Shown: positions 35,249 to 45,015, counted from the stretch's first letter. The stretch: 64,000 nucleotides of DNA from Actinomadura macrotermitis (GCF_009604375.1 NZ_WEGH01000001.1:2046001-2110000), one strand, 5' to 3'. Translations and numbers: made by a program. The notes: generated by a model not told the origin, from the letters alone.

Positions 35249-35659
35249 TCAGCCCAGGTAGGGGGCGATCGCGTCGACGATGGGGCGGTCGGCGGGGAGC
35301 CAGTCCACGTCGTCCAGTTCGGCCGGGCCGAGCCAGCGCAGCGCCAGGTGCTCCAGCGCCTGCGGCTCGCCCTCGACGAGCCGGGCGACCCACACCCGCA
35401 TCACCCAGTCGCCGGTGAGCGGCCAGTCGCCGCCGATCTTGTCGCCGAGCTCGACCTTGACGCCGATCTCCTCGTGACACTCGCGGACCAGCGCCTGCTC
35501 GTCGGTCTCGCCGGGATCGACCTTGCCGCCGGGGAACTCCCAGCCGCCCGCGAGCGCCGCCGGCTCGGCGCGCTGCGCGGCCAGCAGCCGCCCGGCACTG
35601 ATGATCGCCGCACCTACTACGACCCTGATGTGGACCAGCCCCTTTCCGCCCACCATCAT
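35249..35659 (-). CDS. mutT: NUDIX hydrolase, MutT-like
   Basis: A 136-residue NUDIX protein. The Nudix box is intact: GGKVDPGETDEQALVRECHEE by position 45-67 (G...E...RE..EE). The EFPGG and RWLG segments match 8-oxo-dGTP diphosphatases of the MutT group, which remove oxidised nucleotides. Start is the ATG at 35657-35659, overlapping the stop of the Mut7-C gene; a second ATG follows at once and a GTG at the eighth codon is possible. It is co-transcribed with that gene. Confidence 0.88.
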   Translation of the reverse strand: MMVGGKGLVHIRVVVGAAIISAGRLLAAQRAEPAALAGGWEFPGGKVDPGETDEQALVRECHEEIGVKVELGDKIGGDWPLTGDWVMRVWVARLVEGEPQALEHLALRWLGPAELDDVDWLPADRPIVDAIAPYLG

Positions 35660-36408
35660 GCCGGTTCGGGCGCCCTCCGGGCGGCGACGGTGCGCATCGC
35701 GTCCTGGACGATTTCGGCCAGATGGTCCCCGTGCGCGCCGCGCCAGTACACCTGGCCGCAGTCCACGCACCTGCCGTAGACGTCGTAGCTGCGGCGGGTC
35801 CCGTCGGCCAGGGCGTCCTGCACCTCGTCCTTGGCGGCCTCGGCGAGCACGCCGTTGCAGGCGGTGCAGCGGGTCCAGGGGCGCAGCCCGGGGGCGAACC
35901 GGTCGAGCAGGTCGCGCAGCTGGTCGTCGGGCTGCGCGCCGCGGACGTAGGCGCCGAACCACAGTGCCCGGCGGCGCAGCAGCCCCCGGTCCTGGGTGAG
36001 CAGGACGCGGCGCTCGGCGTTGGCCTGCACGACCAGCGCGGGGTCGTCCATGTCGTTGTGGTAGGCGGTGTCCAGGCCGAGCAGGCGGAGCCGCCGGGCG
36101 AGCGTGCCGAGGTGGACGTCCAGCAGGAAGCGGGGCGCGTCCTGGCCCGGGTCCAGCGGCACCGGCTGCGGGCGCGGGACCGCCGCGACCTCGATCAGCG
36201 CGCCCGGCGCGGGCCGGTCCCCCGGCTCGGCCGGGGCGCCGTCCGCCAGCAGCCCGCCGACCTCCGGCAGCGGCACCCCGAGCGCCTCGACGATGTGCCC
36301 GAGCGTGTTCGTCCCCTCGGCCGGGACCCGCTGTTCGGCCCGCCGCCGGTTCGCGGGCAGGAACATCAGCAGCTCGTCGGCGACCTTGATCTGTATATGC
36401 GCGTCCAC
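35656..36408 (-). CDS. Mut7-C nuclease with ubiquitin-like N-terminus
   Basis: A 250-residue two-domain protein: an N-terminal Mut7-C ubiquitin-like domain (1-80) and a C-terminal Mut7-C PIN-type RNase domain with FLLDVHLGTLARRLR and LTQDRGLL, closed by a zinc ribbon (CTACNG and CVDCGQVYW). The fusion is known in actinobacteria; its RNA substrate is unknown. GTG 36406-36408 is preferred; an upstream TTG at 36435 would add nine residues. It overlaps the NUDIX gene by four bases. Confidence 0.82.
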   Translation of the reverse strand: MDAHIQIKVADELLMFLPANRRRAEQRVPAEGTNTLGHIVEALGVPLPEVGGLLADGAPAEPGDRPAPGALIEVAAVPRPQPVPLDPGQDAPRFLLDVHLGTLARRLRLLGLDTAYHNDMDDPALVVQANAERRVLLTQDRGLLRRRALWFGAYVRGAQPDDQLRDLLDRFAPGLRPWTRCTACNGVLAEAAKDEVQDALADGTRRSYDVYGRCVDCGQVYWRGAHGDHLAEIVQDAMRTVAARRAPEPA

Positions 36409-36448
36409 GCCGGTCAGCCTGCCACGCGAGATCAAGGAAGCAAGCGGT

Positions 36449-37732
36449 TTATCCGAGGACGCGCGCCGCGGTGGCGGCCAGCCCGTCGAGCAGCGCGGGC
36501 ACGTCGTGGTGCAGCAGCCGCCCGGCGCGCTTGACGACCTCGCCGCCGACCAGGACGGTGTCGACGTCCCCGACGCCCGCGGCCAGGACCGCCGCCGCGA
36601 CCGGGTCGGCGGCCGGGGCCATGGCGAGGGAGCGGGTGCCCAGCAGGACCAGGTCGGCGTGCTTGCCGGGGCGCAGCGACCCGGTGACGCCGCCGAGCCC
36701 GACCGCCTCGGCGCCCTCGATGGTGGCCATGCGCAGCGCGTCGGCGGCGGTGAAGGCCATGCCGGAGCCGTCCGGGCGGCCGCGCTCCAGCTGGTGGGCC
36801 GCGCGCATGAGGGAGAACATGTCGCCGGGACCGGCGATGACGCTGTCGGCGCCGAGCCCGGTCGGCACGCCCGCGGCGCGGGCCGGGCCGCTGATCGGAC
36901 GGCCGAAGCCCATGGTCGCCTCCAGGGCGGGCGTCACCGAGAGCGTCCCGCCGTGCCCGGCGATCCGCTTCAGCTGCTCGGGGCCGTAGTGGTTGCCGTG
37001 CGCGATGTTCAGCGGGTGGCCGGCCAGGCCGTTGTCCTCCAGCCAGGCGAGGCCGGGCGCCGCGCCCTCGGCGCTGTGGCCGCCCATGTGCACGGTGACC
37101 GGCAGGTCCAGGTCGCGGGCGAGACGCCATTCGTGCAGCGCGCGGTCCAGGTCGCCGAACTCGGGCCCGAAGGCCGCCATCGCCATGGCCACCCGGCCGG
37201 CGGAGGCGAAGTGCTCGGCGCGGACGCGGCGGGCCTCGGCGGTCATCGCGGCGAGGCCGTCGCCGCCGCCGTAGCAGTACCCGAACACCGCGCGGATGCC
37301 GGCGGCGCGCAGGGCGGCGACGCAGGCGTCGGTGTGCTCGGGGGTCGGCTGGTTGTGCGCCCAGTCCAGCAGCGTGGTGATTCCGGAGTCCAGGCATTCC
37401 AGCGCTCCGGCGAGCGTGCCGGTGTGCACGTCCTCGGGCCGGTACCGGGGCGCCAGTTCGCCGAGGACGCGCTCCAGGTAGGCGGGCAGGGTGCTGTCCG
37501 GCAGCAGGCCGCGGAGGGCGGCCTGCCAGGTGTGCCGGTGGGCGTCGACGAAGCCGGGCAGCACGAGCAGGCCGGTGGCGTCGATTTCGGCGGCGCCTTC
37601 CGGGGCGGCCAGCCCGGGGCCGACCGCGCTGATCCTGCCGTCCTCGACGAGCACGTCGTGGTGGCCGAGGACGGTGACGGCGGGGTCGGTGTCGATGACC
37701 AGACCGTGCCGGATGAGGTGAGCGTTAGGCAT
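36449..37732 (-). CDS. Amidohydrolase of the TrzA/8-oxoguanine deaminase group
   Basis: A 427-residue metal-dependent hydrolase. Metal ligands are visible in VDAHRHTW, VTVHMGGHS, AHGNHYG and LGADS, in the order usual for the cytosine/8-oxoguanine deaminase and hydroxydechloroatrazine group. It should deaminate or hydrolyse a nucleobase or similar ring. The ATG at 37730-37732 faces a divergent MarR gene across a short AT-rich spacer, so MarR may control it. Exact substrate is unknown. Confidence 0.85.
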   Translation of the reverse strand: MPNAHLIRHGLVIDTDPAVTVLGHHDVLVEDGRISAVGPGLAAPEGAAEIDATGLLVLPGFVDAHRHTWQAALRGLLPDSTLPAYLERVLGELAPRYRPEDVHTGTLAGALECLDSGITTLLDWAHNQPTPEHTDACVAALRAAGIRAVFGYCYGGGDGLAAMTAEARRVRAEHFASAGRVAMAMAAFGPEFGDLDRALHEWRLARDLDLPVTVHMGGHSAEGAAPGLAWLEDNGLAGHPLNIAHGNHYGPEQLKRIAGHGGTLSVTPALEATMGFGRPISGPARAAGVPTGLGADSVIAGPGDMFSLMRAAHQLERGRPDGSGMAFTAADALRMATIEGAEAVGLGGVTGSLRPGKHADLVLLGTRSLAMAPAADPVAAAVLAAGVGDVDTVLVGGEVVKRAGRLLHHDVPALLDGLAATAARVLG

Positions 37733-37735
37733 GCC

Positions 37736-37768
37736 GAAAGCTTAGAAAGAAGCTTTTCAAAAAGCAAT
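37736..37768. promoter_or_regulatory. AT-rich dyad between amidohydrolase and MarR genes
   Basis: The spacer has GAAAGAAGCTTTTC, an imperfect inverted repeat in the only AT-rich stretch around. Its place between divergent MarR and target gene suggests a MarR operator overlapping both promoters. Confidence 0.5.
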
Positions 37769-37792
37769 ATGGGTGATGGGTATCCTCGGGGC

Positions 37793-38302
37793 GTGCGTGA
37801 AGGAGATGAGGTCGACGGCCTGGTCGCCGGCTGGGAGCGCGCGGGTCTGCCGCCCGCGCTGATCGACATGCTGGCGGTCGGCAAGCGGGCGACCCGGATC
37901 GGGTGGCTGGTCCAGCAGGCGGTGCGCGCCGAGATCGCCGAGCTCGGGCTGACCTACGCCGAGTTCGAGGTGCTCGCCGTGCTGCACCGGGCCGGCGCCC
38001 CCTACCGGCTGACGCCGAGCGAGCTGACCCGGTCGGCGTTCCTCACCTCCGGCGGCACCAGCAACGTCCTGCAGCGGCTGCAGAAGGCCGGCTACGTCGA
38101 GCGCGCCGCCAACAGCGGCGACGGCCGCAGCAGGTGGGTCCAGCTGACCGAAGCGGGCGCGGCGATCACCGAGCGGGCGCTGGAGGTCTCCGGGCGTGCG
38201 CACGAGGAGGTCATGGCGGGCGTCCCCGCCGAGACGCTGCGGGCCGCCGCCGACGCGATGCGCGAGGTGCTGCTCGTCATCGGCCGGCGGCGGGTGCGCT
38301 GA
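37793..38302 (+). CDS. MarR-family regulator
   Basis: A 169-residue regulator. A winged helix is seen in TYAEFEVLAVLHRAG, LTPSELTRSAFLTSGG (recognition region) and RLQKAGYVERAANSGDGRS, the typical wing. GTG 37793 is chosen; ATG 37769 would add eight residues and lie next to the operator-like dyad. It probably represses the divergent amidohydrolase gene and itself. Its 3' end nearly meets the convergent T4SS-like cluster. Confidence 0.85.
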   Translation: MREGDEVDGLVAGWERAGLPPALIDMLAVGKRATRIGWLVQQAVRAEIAELGLTYAEFEVLAVLHRAGAPYRLTPSELTRSAFLTSGGTSNVLQRLQKAGYVERAANSGDGRSRWVQLTEAGAAITERALEVSGRAHEEVMAGVPAETLRAAADAMREVLLVIGRRRVR

Positions 38303-38308
38303 GCCGCC

Positions 38309-39361
38309 TCAGCGGCCCAGCTTGGCGAGCTGCTGCTTCATGTCCTTGCTGGCCAGCGGCCGGGTGACGCCCATCCAGTCGCCGCGCTGGTAGGGCGTGA
38401 CGGTGATCGCCGGCACGCACCGGGTGCAGCGCGCCACGATCATCTTGTTCTTGCCGATGACCATGCCGACGTGCCCGGGGTTGTTGGACGAGGTGCCCGG
38501 CCCGGAGTTGAAGAACACGAAGTCGCCGGGCTGCTCCTTACCCTTGTCGATCTTCACGCCGTAGGGCCACTGCTCGAACGTGGTGCGCGGGATGCTCAGG
38601 CCGACGCTGCGGAACGCGCCCTGCAGCAGGCTGGAGCAGTCCCAGGCGTCGGGGCCGTTGCCGCCGAACACGTACGGCTTGCCGCGCTGCGCCATCGCGA
38701 ACGCGATGATGCGCTTCACCAGGTCGCTGACGTTGGCGGGCAGCTGGTCGTCGTCGCAGTTCACACCGTTGGACTGCACGACCTTGAAGTCGCCGCCGCC
38801 GTACTTCTTCGCCCAGTCCAGGACGAGGTTCACGTAGTCCCAGGAGTGGTTGTACATGAAGATGGCGGTGCGCATCCGCTGCGGGGCGCCGTTGTGCTTG
38901 AGGTAGCGGGCGGCGGACGGGATGGCGTCGGCGGGGTCGTACTGGTTCTTCTTGCCGTCCTTGTTGCCGTCCACCGCGAACGCGTCGAAGGTGGCCTTCA
39001 GGAACTGCATCGGGCCGCCCGCGCCCGCGTAGTTCACCCCGGAGGACACACCCGGCAGCTTGGAGGTGCCGTGGCTGGTCTCGACCTTGCCGATGCCCGC
39101 CAGCACGTTCCACGGGATGCCGTACTCCTTGCCGGCCTTCTTGTACAGCTCCAGGTAGTTGCCCGGGATGCCGCGGGCGTCGCCGGCCTCCCCGGGCTGC
39201 TCGCCCGCCTCGGAGACGTCCACGCAGCCGCCGCCGCCCGCGCCGCCACCGCCGAACATGAACTGGCTCGCCCCGAACAGCACCGGAACGATCATCAGGG
39301 CGACGAACAGCATGGCGGCCACGCCGAGCGCGCCGAGCACCAGCAGGCGGCGCCGGGTCAT
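38309..39361 (-). CDS. Lytic transglycosylase and NlpC/P60 cell-wall hydrolase of a T4SS
   Basis: A 350-residue bifunctional peptidoglycan hydrolase (VirB1/TcpG-like). One N-terminal helix (5-30) anchors it; a transglycosylase domain (about 65-190) has the catalytic Glu in GKVETSHGT and MYNHSWDYV; the NlpC/P60 domain (about 215-340) has Cys in DAWDCSSLLQ and His in NNPGHVGMV. It opens the wall for the secretion channel. Its ATG overlaps the previous stop. It is the last gene of the cluster. Confidence 0.9.
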   Translation of the reverse strand: MTRRRLLVLGALGVAAMLFVALMIVPVLFGASQFMFGGGGAGGGGCVDVSEAGEQPGEAGDARGIPGNYLELYKKAGKEYGIPWNVLAGIGKVETSHGTSKLPGVSSGVNYAGAGGPMQFLKATFDAFAVDGNKDGKKNQYDPADAIPSAARYLKHNGAPQRMRTAIFMYNHSWDYVNLVLDWAKKYGGGDFKVVQSNGVNCDDDQLPANVSDLVKRIIAFAMAQRGKPYVFGGNGPDAWDCSSLLQGAFRSVGLSIPRTTFEQWPYGVKIDKGKEQPGDFVFFNSGPGTSSNNPGHVGMVIGKNKMIVARCTRCVPAITVTPYQRGDWMGVTRPLASKDMKQQLAKLGR

Positions 39362-39993
39362 CCGGTGTCACCCGCCTGCCCGGCGTCGGCCGGCTCGAAC
39401 GCGTAGACCTTCAGCGCGCCACCGTCGCGGGCCACCGTCACCGCGTACTGCTTGCTGTCCTGGGAGGACCTGCCGCCCTTGGTGACCTGCTGGCGGCCGG
39501 TCACCAGGAAGATGATCGAGTTGTCCTCGATCGTGCGGAGCCGGTCCAGGCTGGCGCTGCCCTGCGCGACGGTCTGCTGCTGACGGCGCTCGTCCCGCAG
39601 GCCCGGCGCGGACGCGTCGCGCTCCAGCTCGGCGCGCAGCTGGTCGTTGACCAGGCCGGAGAGCCGGCCCATGAACGCCGCGGGCTCCTCGTCGTAGCGG
39701 TAGGTGCCGTAGGCGGCCATGAACCGCTGCGCGACGCTCGCCGCCGTCGTGAACTCCTGCTGCGAGAACGGCAGCAGGCGGTAGATGTCGAACTGGCCGT
39801 CGGCGACCGGTCCCGAGATGCCGGGGGGCGGGGACGCGGGGCCGGCGGAGGATGTCGAGGTCGCCGAGGGGCGGGTGGGGGGACGATCCGGTTCGTCACT
39901 GGGGCCGGCGACCGTCAGATAGACGCCGACCCCGGTCAGTGCCACCACCAGCCCTCCGAAGAGGAGTTTGCGCTGACGGTCCGAGGGGTTCAT
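39358..39993 (-). CDS. Membrane-anchored T4SS accessory protein
   Basis: A 211-residue protein with one N-terminal helix (about 9-29), a Pro/Ser/Thr linker and an extracytoplasmic domain with QRFMAAYGTYRYDE, of the NTF2-like type found in VirB8/TcpC partners. The family is conserved in actinobacterial T4SS-like clusters, but no enzymatic role is known. It overlaps its neighbours on both sides (ATGA), so subunit ratios are coupled. Confidence 0.65.
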   Translation of the reverse strand: MNPSDRQRKLLFGGLVVALTGVGVYLTVAGPSDEPDRPPTRPSATSTSSAGPASPPPGISGPVADGQFDIYRLLPFSQQEFTTAASVAQRFMAAYGTYRYDEEPAAFMGRLSGLVNDQLRAELERDASAPGLRDERRQQQTVAQGSASLDRLRTIEDNSIIFLVTGRQQVTKGGRSSQDSKQYAVTVARDGGALKVYAFEPADAGQAGDTG

Positions 39994-42467
39994 TGCTCTT
40001 CGCGCCCCGCCTCACCCGAAGGACGGTCGACCGGGCGCAGCCAGAACGGGATCGGCGGCTCGCCCTCGCCGCCGGCCCTGCCGCGGCCCCACAGGGGCGG
40101 CGGCGCCTGCCGGCCGCCGGGACCGGCTCCGGCGGGCGGCGAACCGCCCTCGCTGCCGCCGCCGATACCGCCACGGGGCTTGGGGACGTTCGAGGCGGGG
40201 TCCTTCTTGGCGGGGGCGCTGCCGCCGCCGCTGCCCTTGCCCCGGGAGGGCGCGGGTGCGGTGTCGCCACCGCGCGCGCGGCCGCGTCCACGGGACGTGC
40301 CGGAAGCGCCGTTTCCACCGGAAGAGCGCCCGCCGCCGGAGAACCAGCCCCCTCCCCCGCCGCCGCCGGACGAGCCGCCCGAACTGCCGCTGCCGCTACC
40401 TCCGTCGGAGGCCGGGGTGTTGCCCGCGCGGCCCGCCCAGGAGGTCGGGCGTGCGACACCGGAGCCAGAGCCGGACGATCCGCCGCTGCCGCCCGCAGAG
40501 GCCGCGCCGGCGAGCGAACCACCACCGCCGCTGCTTCCGGCTGAGGCGGCCGGACGGGTCGTCGCCGCGCCGCCGGTGTCCTCGCGCGCCTTGGCGAGCG
40601 CGCCGCCGCGGGTCGGCAGGTTCAGCGGCGGAGCACCGCGCCGGGACCGGCCCTGCCCGGCCGCCGCGCCCGTGCGGGGCTTGGCCGCCAGCACCGGCGC
40701 CGCGTCCGGCGAAGGGGCCTCGCCGGCGCCCGCGGCGGTGAGGCCGCCGCGCCGGTCGGCCGTCACCGCGGCGGCACCGGCCGCCGCGTCGGCCGTCGCG
40801 CCCTCGGCCGCGCCGTCGCGCTTGCCGGCCCACCGGCCGAGCCGGTACCCGGCCGCGCCCGGCACGACCGCGCCCGCCACCCCGGCGGTGCTCTTGCGCA
40901 CCTCGGCGACGGACTTGTCGAGCTGCGCCTCGCCCTTCTCGCGCGCGCCCACCGCCGAGTAGCCGACCGCCGAGAACAGGTGCTGGAACGGCTTGCGGTA
41001 GATGAACGCCGCCGCCGTCACCAGCGCGATCAGCAGAATCTGCAGGCCCCACGGCAGCGTCTCGCCAAGGATCAGCCCGTACGCCCACAGCAGCAGTGAC
41101 AGCACGCCGATCAGCGCCGCCTGTTTCAGCAGCATCGACAGCAGCAGCTCCAGCCAGCGGATCGCGATCACCCGGCCGATGCCCGGATGGATGCCGATGC
41201 CGAGGAAGATCGGCCCGGCCACGAGCAGCAGCAGGAACGCGATCTTCACCACGATCAGCGCGATCGCGATGACCAGGATGAGCAGCCCGGCGACCAGCGC
41301 GGCGAACAGCCCGCCGAACGCCACCGCCAGCCGGCTGGTCCAGTTCTTGCCCTGGAACAGCGGATAGGCGCCGGCGTGCTGGTCCTTGATGTTCTTGGTG
41401 ACGTCCTTGTAGGCGTCGGACTTCTTGCCGAGGTCGACCTTGGCGCCGCCGTAGGTCTCGGGCAGGTCCACCGCCTGCGCCCACAGCAGCCGGTCGGCGT
41501 TCTCCTTGACGATCTTGGCGTTGGGGTCGGTGGTGCCGAACTCGCCCATCAGCCACGGCTTGCACACGAGGGCCACCCACAGGCCGTTGGCGTTGCGGGT
41601 GGTGGCGTCCACGTCCGCCGCGGCGGCCGGGTTCGGTTTGCCGTCGGGTGCGGGGATGCAGGTGCTGCCCTTGGCGTCGCTCTGCGGCAGCGCCGCGTTG
41701 AACGCCGCGCTCGTCGCCTCCGACACCTTCGTGCCGAGCGTGGTGAAGTCGGCCGGCCGCGCGATCAGCCAGATCAGCGCGACCATCGCCGCGACCATCC
41801 AGATGACGCCCTCGGTGACCTTGCTGGCGCGCTTGCGCACCAGGCCCCACCAGGCCAGCCAGAGCGCGCCGAGGATGACCACCCACGACCAGTAGCGGGC
41901 GTTGAAGGTCTTGCCGATGCCGCTGATGACGTCGTCGACGGTGCCCTTCAGCCAGCCGAGCAGCGAGTCGGACGCGGCCGCCTGGTAGACGCTGATCGTG
42001 GTCCGGTCGATCGCGCGCACCAGCGTGAAGGTGGTGTTGGCCAGGGCGTTGCCCATCATCGCCATCGCGTCCGAGCAGCCCATGTCGACCGCGTACCAGC
42101 TCTGGCCGGCGGTGCCGAAGCGGTCGTAGTAGGTGAGCTTGTCGACCGGGGTCTTGCGCAGCTTGTCGTTCGGGTAGTCGGGCGGCTTGATCAGGCCGTC
42201 GGTCCCGGAGCCGTACTGCTCGGGCGAGGGGCTGTCGGCCGGCCGGCAGGCGTCGCTCGGGCTGGGCAGCGGGATAGCCGCCACCGCCGGCGACATCGGG
42301 CTGACCATGAACAGCGCCATCATGACGAGCAGCAGCACCGAACGGCGGCTGCGCGGGTGCCGGGAGCGCCGGCGGGACCTGCGGCGGTCCCGGTCGATCC
42401 GCGACAGGTCAAGCCCTTCGCCGGGCGAGCGCTGGATGCGCGGCGCCCGGTGGCGGGGAGCCTTCAT
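39990..42467 (-). CDS. TrbL/VirB6-like channel protein
   Basis: An 825-residue polytopic protein. A basic N-terminus and signal-like helix (about 45-65) lead to an outer domain with Cys residues, then about seven hydrophobic helices (190-500), as in TrbL/VirB6/TcpH, and a 300-residue Gly/Ser/Ala-rich cytoplasmic tail. The family forms the inner-membrane part of the T4SS channel. ATG at 42465-42467 overlaps the VirB4 stop. The tail is low complexity and its length may vary. Confidence 0.85.
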   Translation of the reverse strand: MKAPRHRAPRIQRSPGEGLDLSRIDRDRRRSRRRSRHPRSRRSVLLLVMMALFMVSPMSPAVAAIPLPSPSDACRPADSPSPEQYGSGTDGLIKPPDYPNDKLRKTPVDKLTYYDRFGTAGQSWYAVDMGCSDAMAMMGNALANTTFTLVRAIDRTTISVYQAAASDSLLGWLKGTVDDVISGIGKTFNARYWSWVVILGALWLAWWGLVRKRASKVTEGVIWMVAAMVALIWLIARPADFTTLGTKVSEATSAAFNAALPQSDAKGSTCIPAPDGKPNPAAAADVDATTRNANGLWVALVCKPWLMGEFGTTDPNAKIVKENADRLLWAQAVDLPETYGGAKVDLGKKSDAYKDVTKNIKDQHAGAYPLFQGKNWTSRLAVAFGGLFAALVAGLLILVIAIALIVVKIAFLLLLVAGPIFLGIGIHPGIGRVIAIRWLELLLSMLLKQAALIGVLSLLLWAYGLILGETLPWGLQILLIALVTAAAFIYRKPFQHLFSAVGYSAVGAREKGEAQLDKSVAEVRKSTAGVAGAVVPGAAGYRLGRWAGKRDGAAEGATADAAAGAAAVTADRRGGLTAAGAGEAPSPDAAPVLAAKPRTGAAAGQGRSRRGAPPLNLPTRGGALAKAREDTGGAATTRPAASAGSSGGGGSLAGAASAGGSGGSSGSGSGVARPTSWAGRAGNTPASDGGSGSGSSGGSSGGGGGGGWFSGGGRSSGGNGASGTSRGRGRARGGDTAPAPSRGKGSGGGSAPAKKDPASNVPKPRGGIGGGSEGGSPPAGAGPGGRQAPPPLWGRGRAGGEGEPPIPFWLRPVDRPSGEAGREEQ

Positions 42468-44965
42468 CGATGGGCCTCCTCGACCTCGGCCCCCGCAGTG
42501 GTCAGTGCGTTCGACTCCGGCCTGGACCGGGTCGGGTTGGTGTCCAGCCAGTGCCGGAGCTCCTCGGAGATCAGGTCGACCCCGATGCGCCCCGCGCGGC
42601 CGTCCAGGTCGCGGAAGATGCACTCGCCGTTGCCCAGGTTGCGCAGGACGGCCTTGTGCTCGTCCGATGCCTCCACCCCCAGCAGAGACATCACGTTGCC
42701 GACCTCGACGCGTTCGGAGGAGCGGAAGGAGAACACCGATGACAGGCAGTTGGTCACCTGCTCATTCAAGAGGTCTCCGGCGTTCTGCGATACCAGGATC
42801 AACGCAGTATTGCGAGAACGCCCCATCCGCGACACTTCCGGCACCAGTTTGGCGCCTTCGGGCGTCGATGTGATGGCCCACGCCTCGTCCAGGAAGATGG
42901 CCTTGGGCAGGTGCCGGTCGAGGCCGTGCATCAACCGGCGTGCGAACTGGGACACCAGGTACATCAGGGCCACCGAAAGACGCTGCTCATAGGAGTAGTC
43001 TTCCCGCCCGATCGTCACGTCAGGCAACGTGAGTCCACCGAGTGTGAAAACCGTTGTCCAGCCCGCCGAGTCGATGCGCTCGCCGCCGGAGGGGTCGAAG
43101 CACAGCCGCGCAAGCCGCATTTCCGACATCGAGCGCAATACCGCGCCGAGGTTCTTGGACGCCGGGTCCTGCGCCGCCTCCAGATGGTCGACCACCTTGC
43201 CGAGCGACGGCCGCTCGGCGTTGGCGACCGCGCCGACCGCCTGGATCATCGCGGACTCGCGCTCCTCCGACATCCGCGGCAGCAGCAGCCGCAGCGTCTC
43301 GGTGGCCATCGTCTTCTTGGCCGCCAGGTCGTCGCCGAAGGAGAACGGGTCGAGCAGGCCCGGCGCCGCCGACCCGAGCGGCAGGATGCGCGCCTTGCGG
43401 CCGCGCGACTGCAGCAGCTGGACCAGCGCCTCGGCGTCGCCCTTGGGGTCGATCGCGGCGATCGTCACCCCGCGCAGCGCCATCTGGTAGATCAGCAGCA
43501 GCGCCAGGGTGGTCTTGCCGCCACCGGGCTCGCCGGTGATCGCCACCGCCGTCGGGCGGTTGCGGGCCGCGGCGACCAGCGGGTCGAAGTGCACGATCGA
43601 CCGGGCCCGGCCGAGCGTCTCGCCGACGTAGGGGCCGACCCAGCCCTCGGCGTTGTCGTCGGGCCGGTCGCCGAGGTCGACGGTCGCCACCGGCATGCCG
43701 CCCGCGATCGTGCGCAGCGGCTGCCGCTGCGCGTAGGCGTTCAGCCGGATCCGGTCGCCGGGCAGCGACTCGCAGAACAGCGAGAACTGGTCGCCGGTGG
43801 AGTTCACCACGTCGATGCCGATGTCGCGGTAGTGCTCCACGACGGCGTCCACCCGCTGCGCGAGCAGGTCGTCGGTCGGCGCCGACACGATCAGCCGGTG
43901 CCAGCCGTAGACGAACGGCAGCCGCTCCTTGGTGATGCCGTGCTCCAGCATCCGCGCCGCGTCGATCTGCTCGGCCAGCGCGATCGGCGCCTCCGCGCCC
44001 GCCTCGCGGATGTGCTGGTCCATGTCGCGGGCGTGCGCGAGCTTGCGCGACACGTCCTTGGACGCCTTGGCCGGCGGGATCAGCTTCATCCGCGAGCTGA
44101 TCTCCACCGGGAACGGCAGCGCGTCGGCGTAGTGCAGCCACGGCTCGCCGTCGGGGAACGCCATCATGTCGGGGAACCGCGCGAACGACAGGTACGCCAC
44201 GAACGACTGCGCGGTCATCCCGCCGCCGCCGCTGATGTTGGGCTGCTCCACCTTCAGGTAGGAGCGGCCGTTGTGGATGGCGCCCTCGACCAGCGCCTCG
44301 ATCTCGCCCTTGCCCCAGGTGCGGCGCGGCGTCGCCGACGGCGGCGGGTCGGCCAGCGACGCCGTCACCGCGTGCTGGAACAGCCACGCCACCTCGGTGG
44401 AGGTGGCGTGCCTGGCGTACAGCGCCGAGCCGCCGAGCGCCCGGCCGACCCGTTCGGCCTGGTCGGTCCAGCGGCCGATCTCCTTCTTGTCGATCGCGTC
44501 GTCGTCGATGCCGAGGACGCTCTCGCTGCGCTTGTAGAAGCCGAGCAGCTGCGGCAGCACACCGCCGCCGAGCTGCGCGCCCATCCCGCGCGGGCCGAGC
44601 CGCACGCCGAGGTAGACCTCCTTGGTCCAGAAGTCCTTGGACCACACGTGCGCGTAGGTCTCCTCCAGGTACTCGCGCCAGCCGGGGCCGCCGTCGGAGG
44701 TCCGGTCCAGCGCCAGCGCCCACTCGGCCGCCGGGTAGGTGCGGTGCGCGATCCGCAGGTGCACCTCGGCGTCCTGCATGCGGATGCCGGCGAGCGCGAT
44801 GGTGATGTTGGTGGCGAGCGCCTCGCGCTCCTCGCCGGTGGTGAACTCGTACGACACCGTCGGCAGCCGGAAGTAGGCCCACGCGGCGTTGTCGGTCAGC
44901 AGCACCCGGTCGTCGAAGTAGCGCACCGCCAGGCGGCTCGACCGGACCTTGGACGCCTTGCTCAT
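42464..44965 (-). CDS. VirB4/TcpF-like ATPase
   Basis: An 833-residue T4SS ATPase. The N-terminal half is the VirB4-specific domain; the C-terminal ATPase has Walker A GEPGGGKTTLAL (about 477-488) and Walker B KAIFLDEAWAI (about 690). It should energise the channel. The ATG at 44963-44965 has GGAG seven bases upstream and overlaps a mini frame; a GTG at 45025 would add 20 Arg-rich residues. All catalytic motifs are intact, unlike the MinD-like domain of the next protein. Confidence 0.9.
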   Translation of the reverse strand: MSKASKVRSSRLAVRYFDDRVLLTDNAAWAYFRLPTVSYEFTTGEEREALATNITIALAGIRMQDAEVHLRIAHRTYPAAEWALALDRTSDGGPGWREYLEETYAHVWSKDFWTKEVYLGVRLGPRGMGAQLGGGVLPQLLGFYKRSESVLGIDDDAIDKKEIGRWTDQAERVGRALGGSALYARHATSTEVAWLFQHAVTASLADPPPSATPRRTWGKGEIEALVEGAIHNGRSYLKVEQPNISGGGGMTAQSFVAYLSFARFPDMMAFPDGEPWLHYADALPFPVEISSRMKLIPPAKASKDVSRKLAHARDMDQHIREAGAEAPIALAEQIDAARMLEHGITKERLPFVYGWHRLIVSAPTDDLLAQRVDAVVEHYRDIGIDVVNSTGDQFSLFCESLPGDRIRLNAYAQRQPLRTIAGGMPVATVDLGDRPDDNAEGWVGPYVGETLGRARSIVHFDPLVAAARNRPTAVAITGEPGGGKTTLALLLIYQMALRGVTIAAIDPKGDAEALVQLLQSRGRKARILPLGSAAPGLLDPFSFGDDLAAKKTMATETLRLLLPRMSEERESAMIQAVGAVANAERPSLGKVVDHLEAAQDPASKNLGAVLRSMSEMRLARLCFDPSGGERIDSAGWTTVFTLGGLTLPDVTIGREDYSYEQRLSVALMYLVSQFARRLMHGLDRHLPKAIFLDEAWAITSTPEGAKLVPEVSRMGRSRNTALILVSQNAGDLLNEQVTNCLSSVFSFRSSERVEVGNVMSLLGVEASDEHKAVLRNLGNGECIFRDLDGRAGRIGVDLISEELRHWLDTNPTRSRPESNALTTAGAEVEEAHR

Positions 44966-45015
44966 CGGCCGGCTCCGCTCACGGGCTCGGGGGGCACGTG
45001 GCTGGTCGCGCTCAT
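44962..45015 (-). CDS. Possible 17-residue coupling peptide
   Basis: ATG at 45013-45015 opens an 17-residue frame, MSATSHVPPEPVSGAGR, whose TGA overlaps the ATG of the VirB4-like gene. It is the second of two mini frames exactly tiling the gap. It may only keep ribosomes moving to the next start. Confidence 0.3.
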   Translation of the reverse strand: MSATSHVPPEPVSGAGR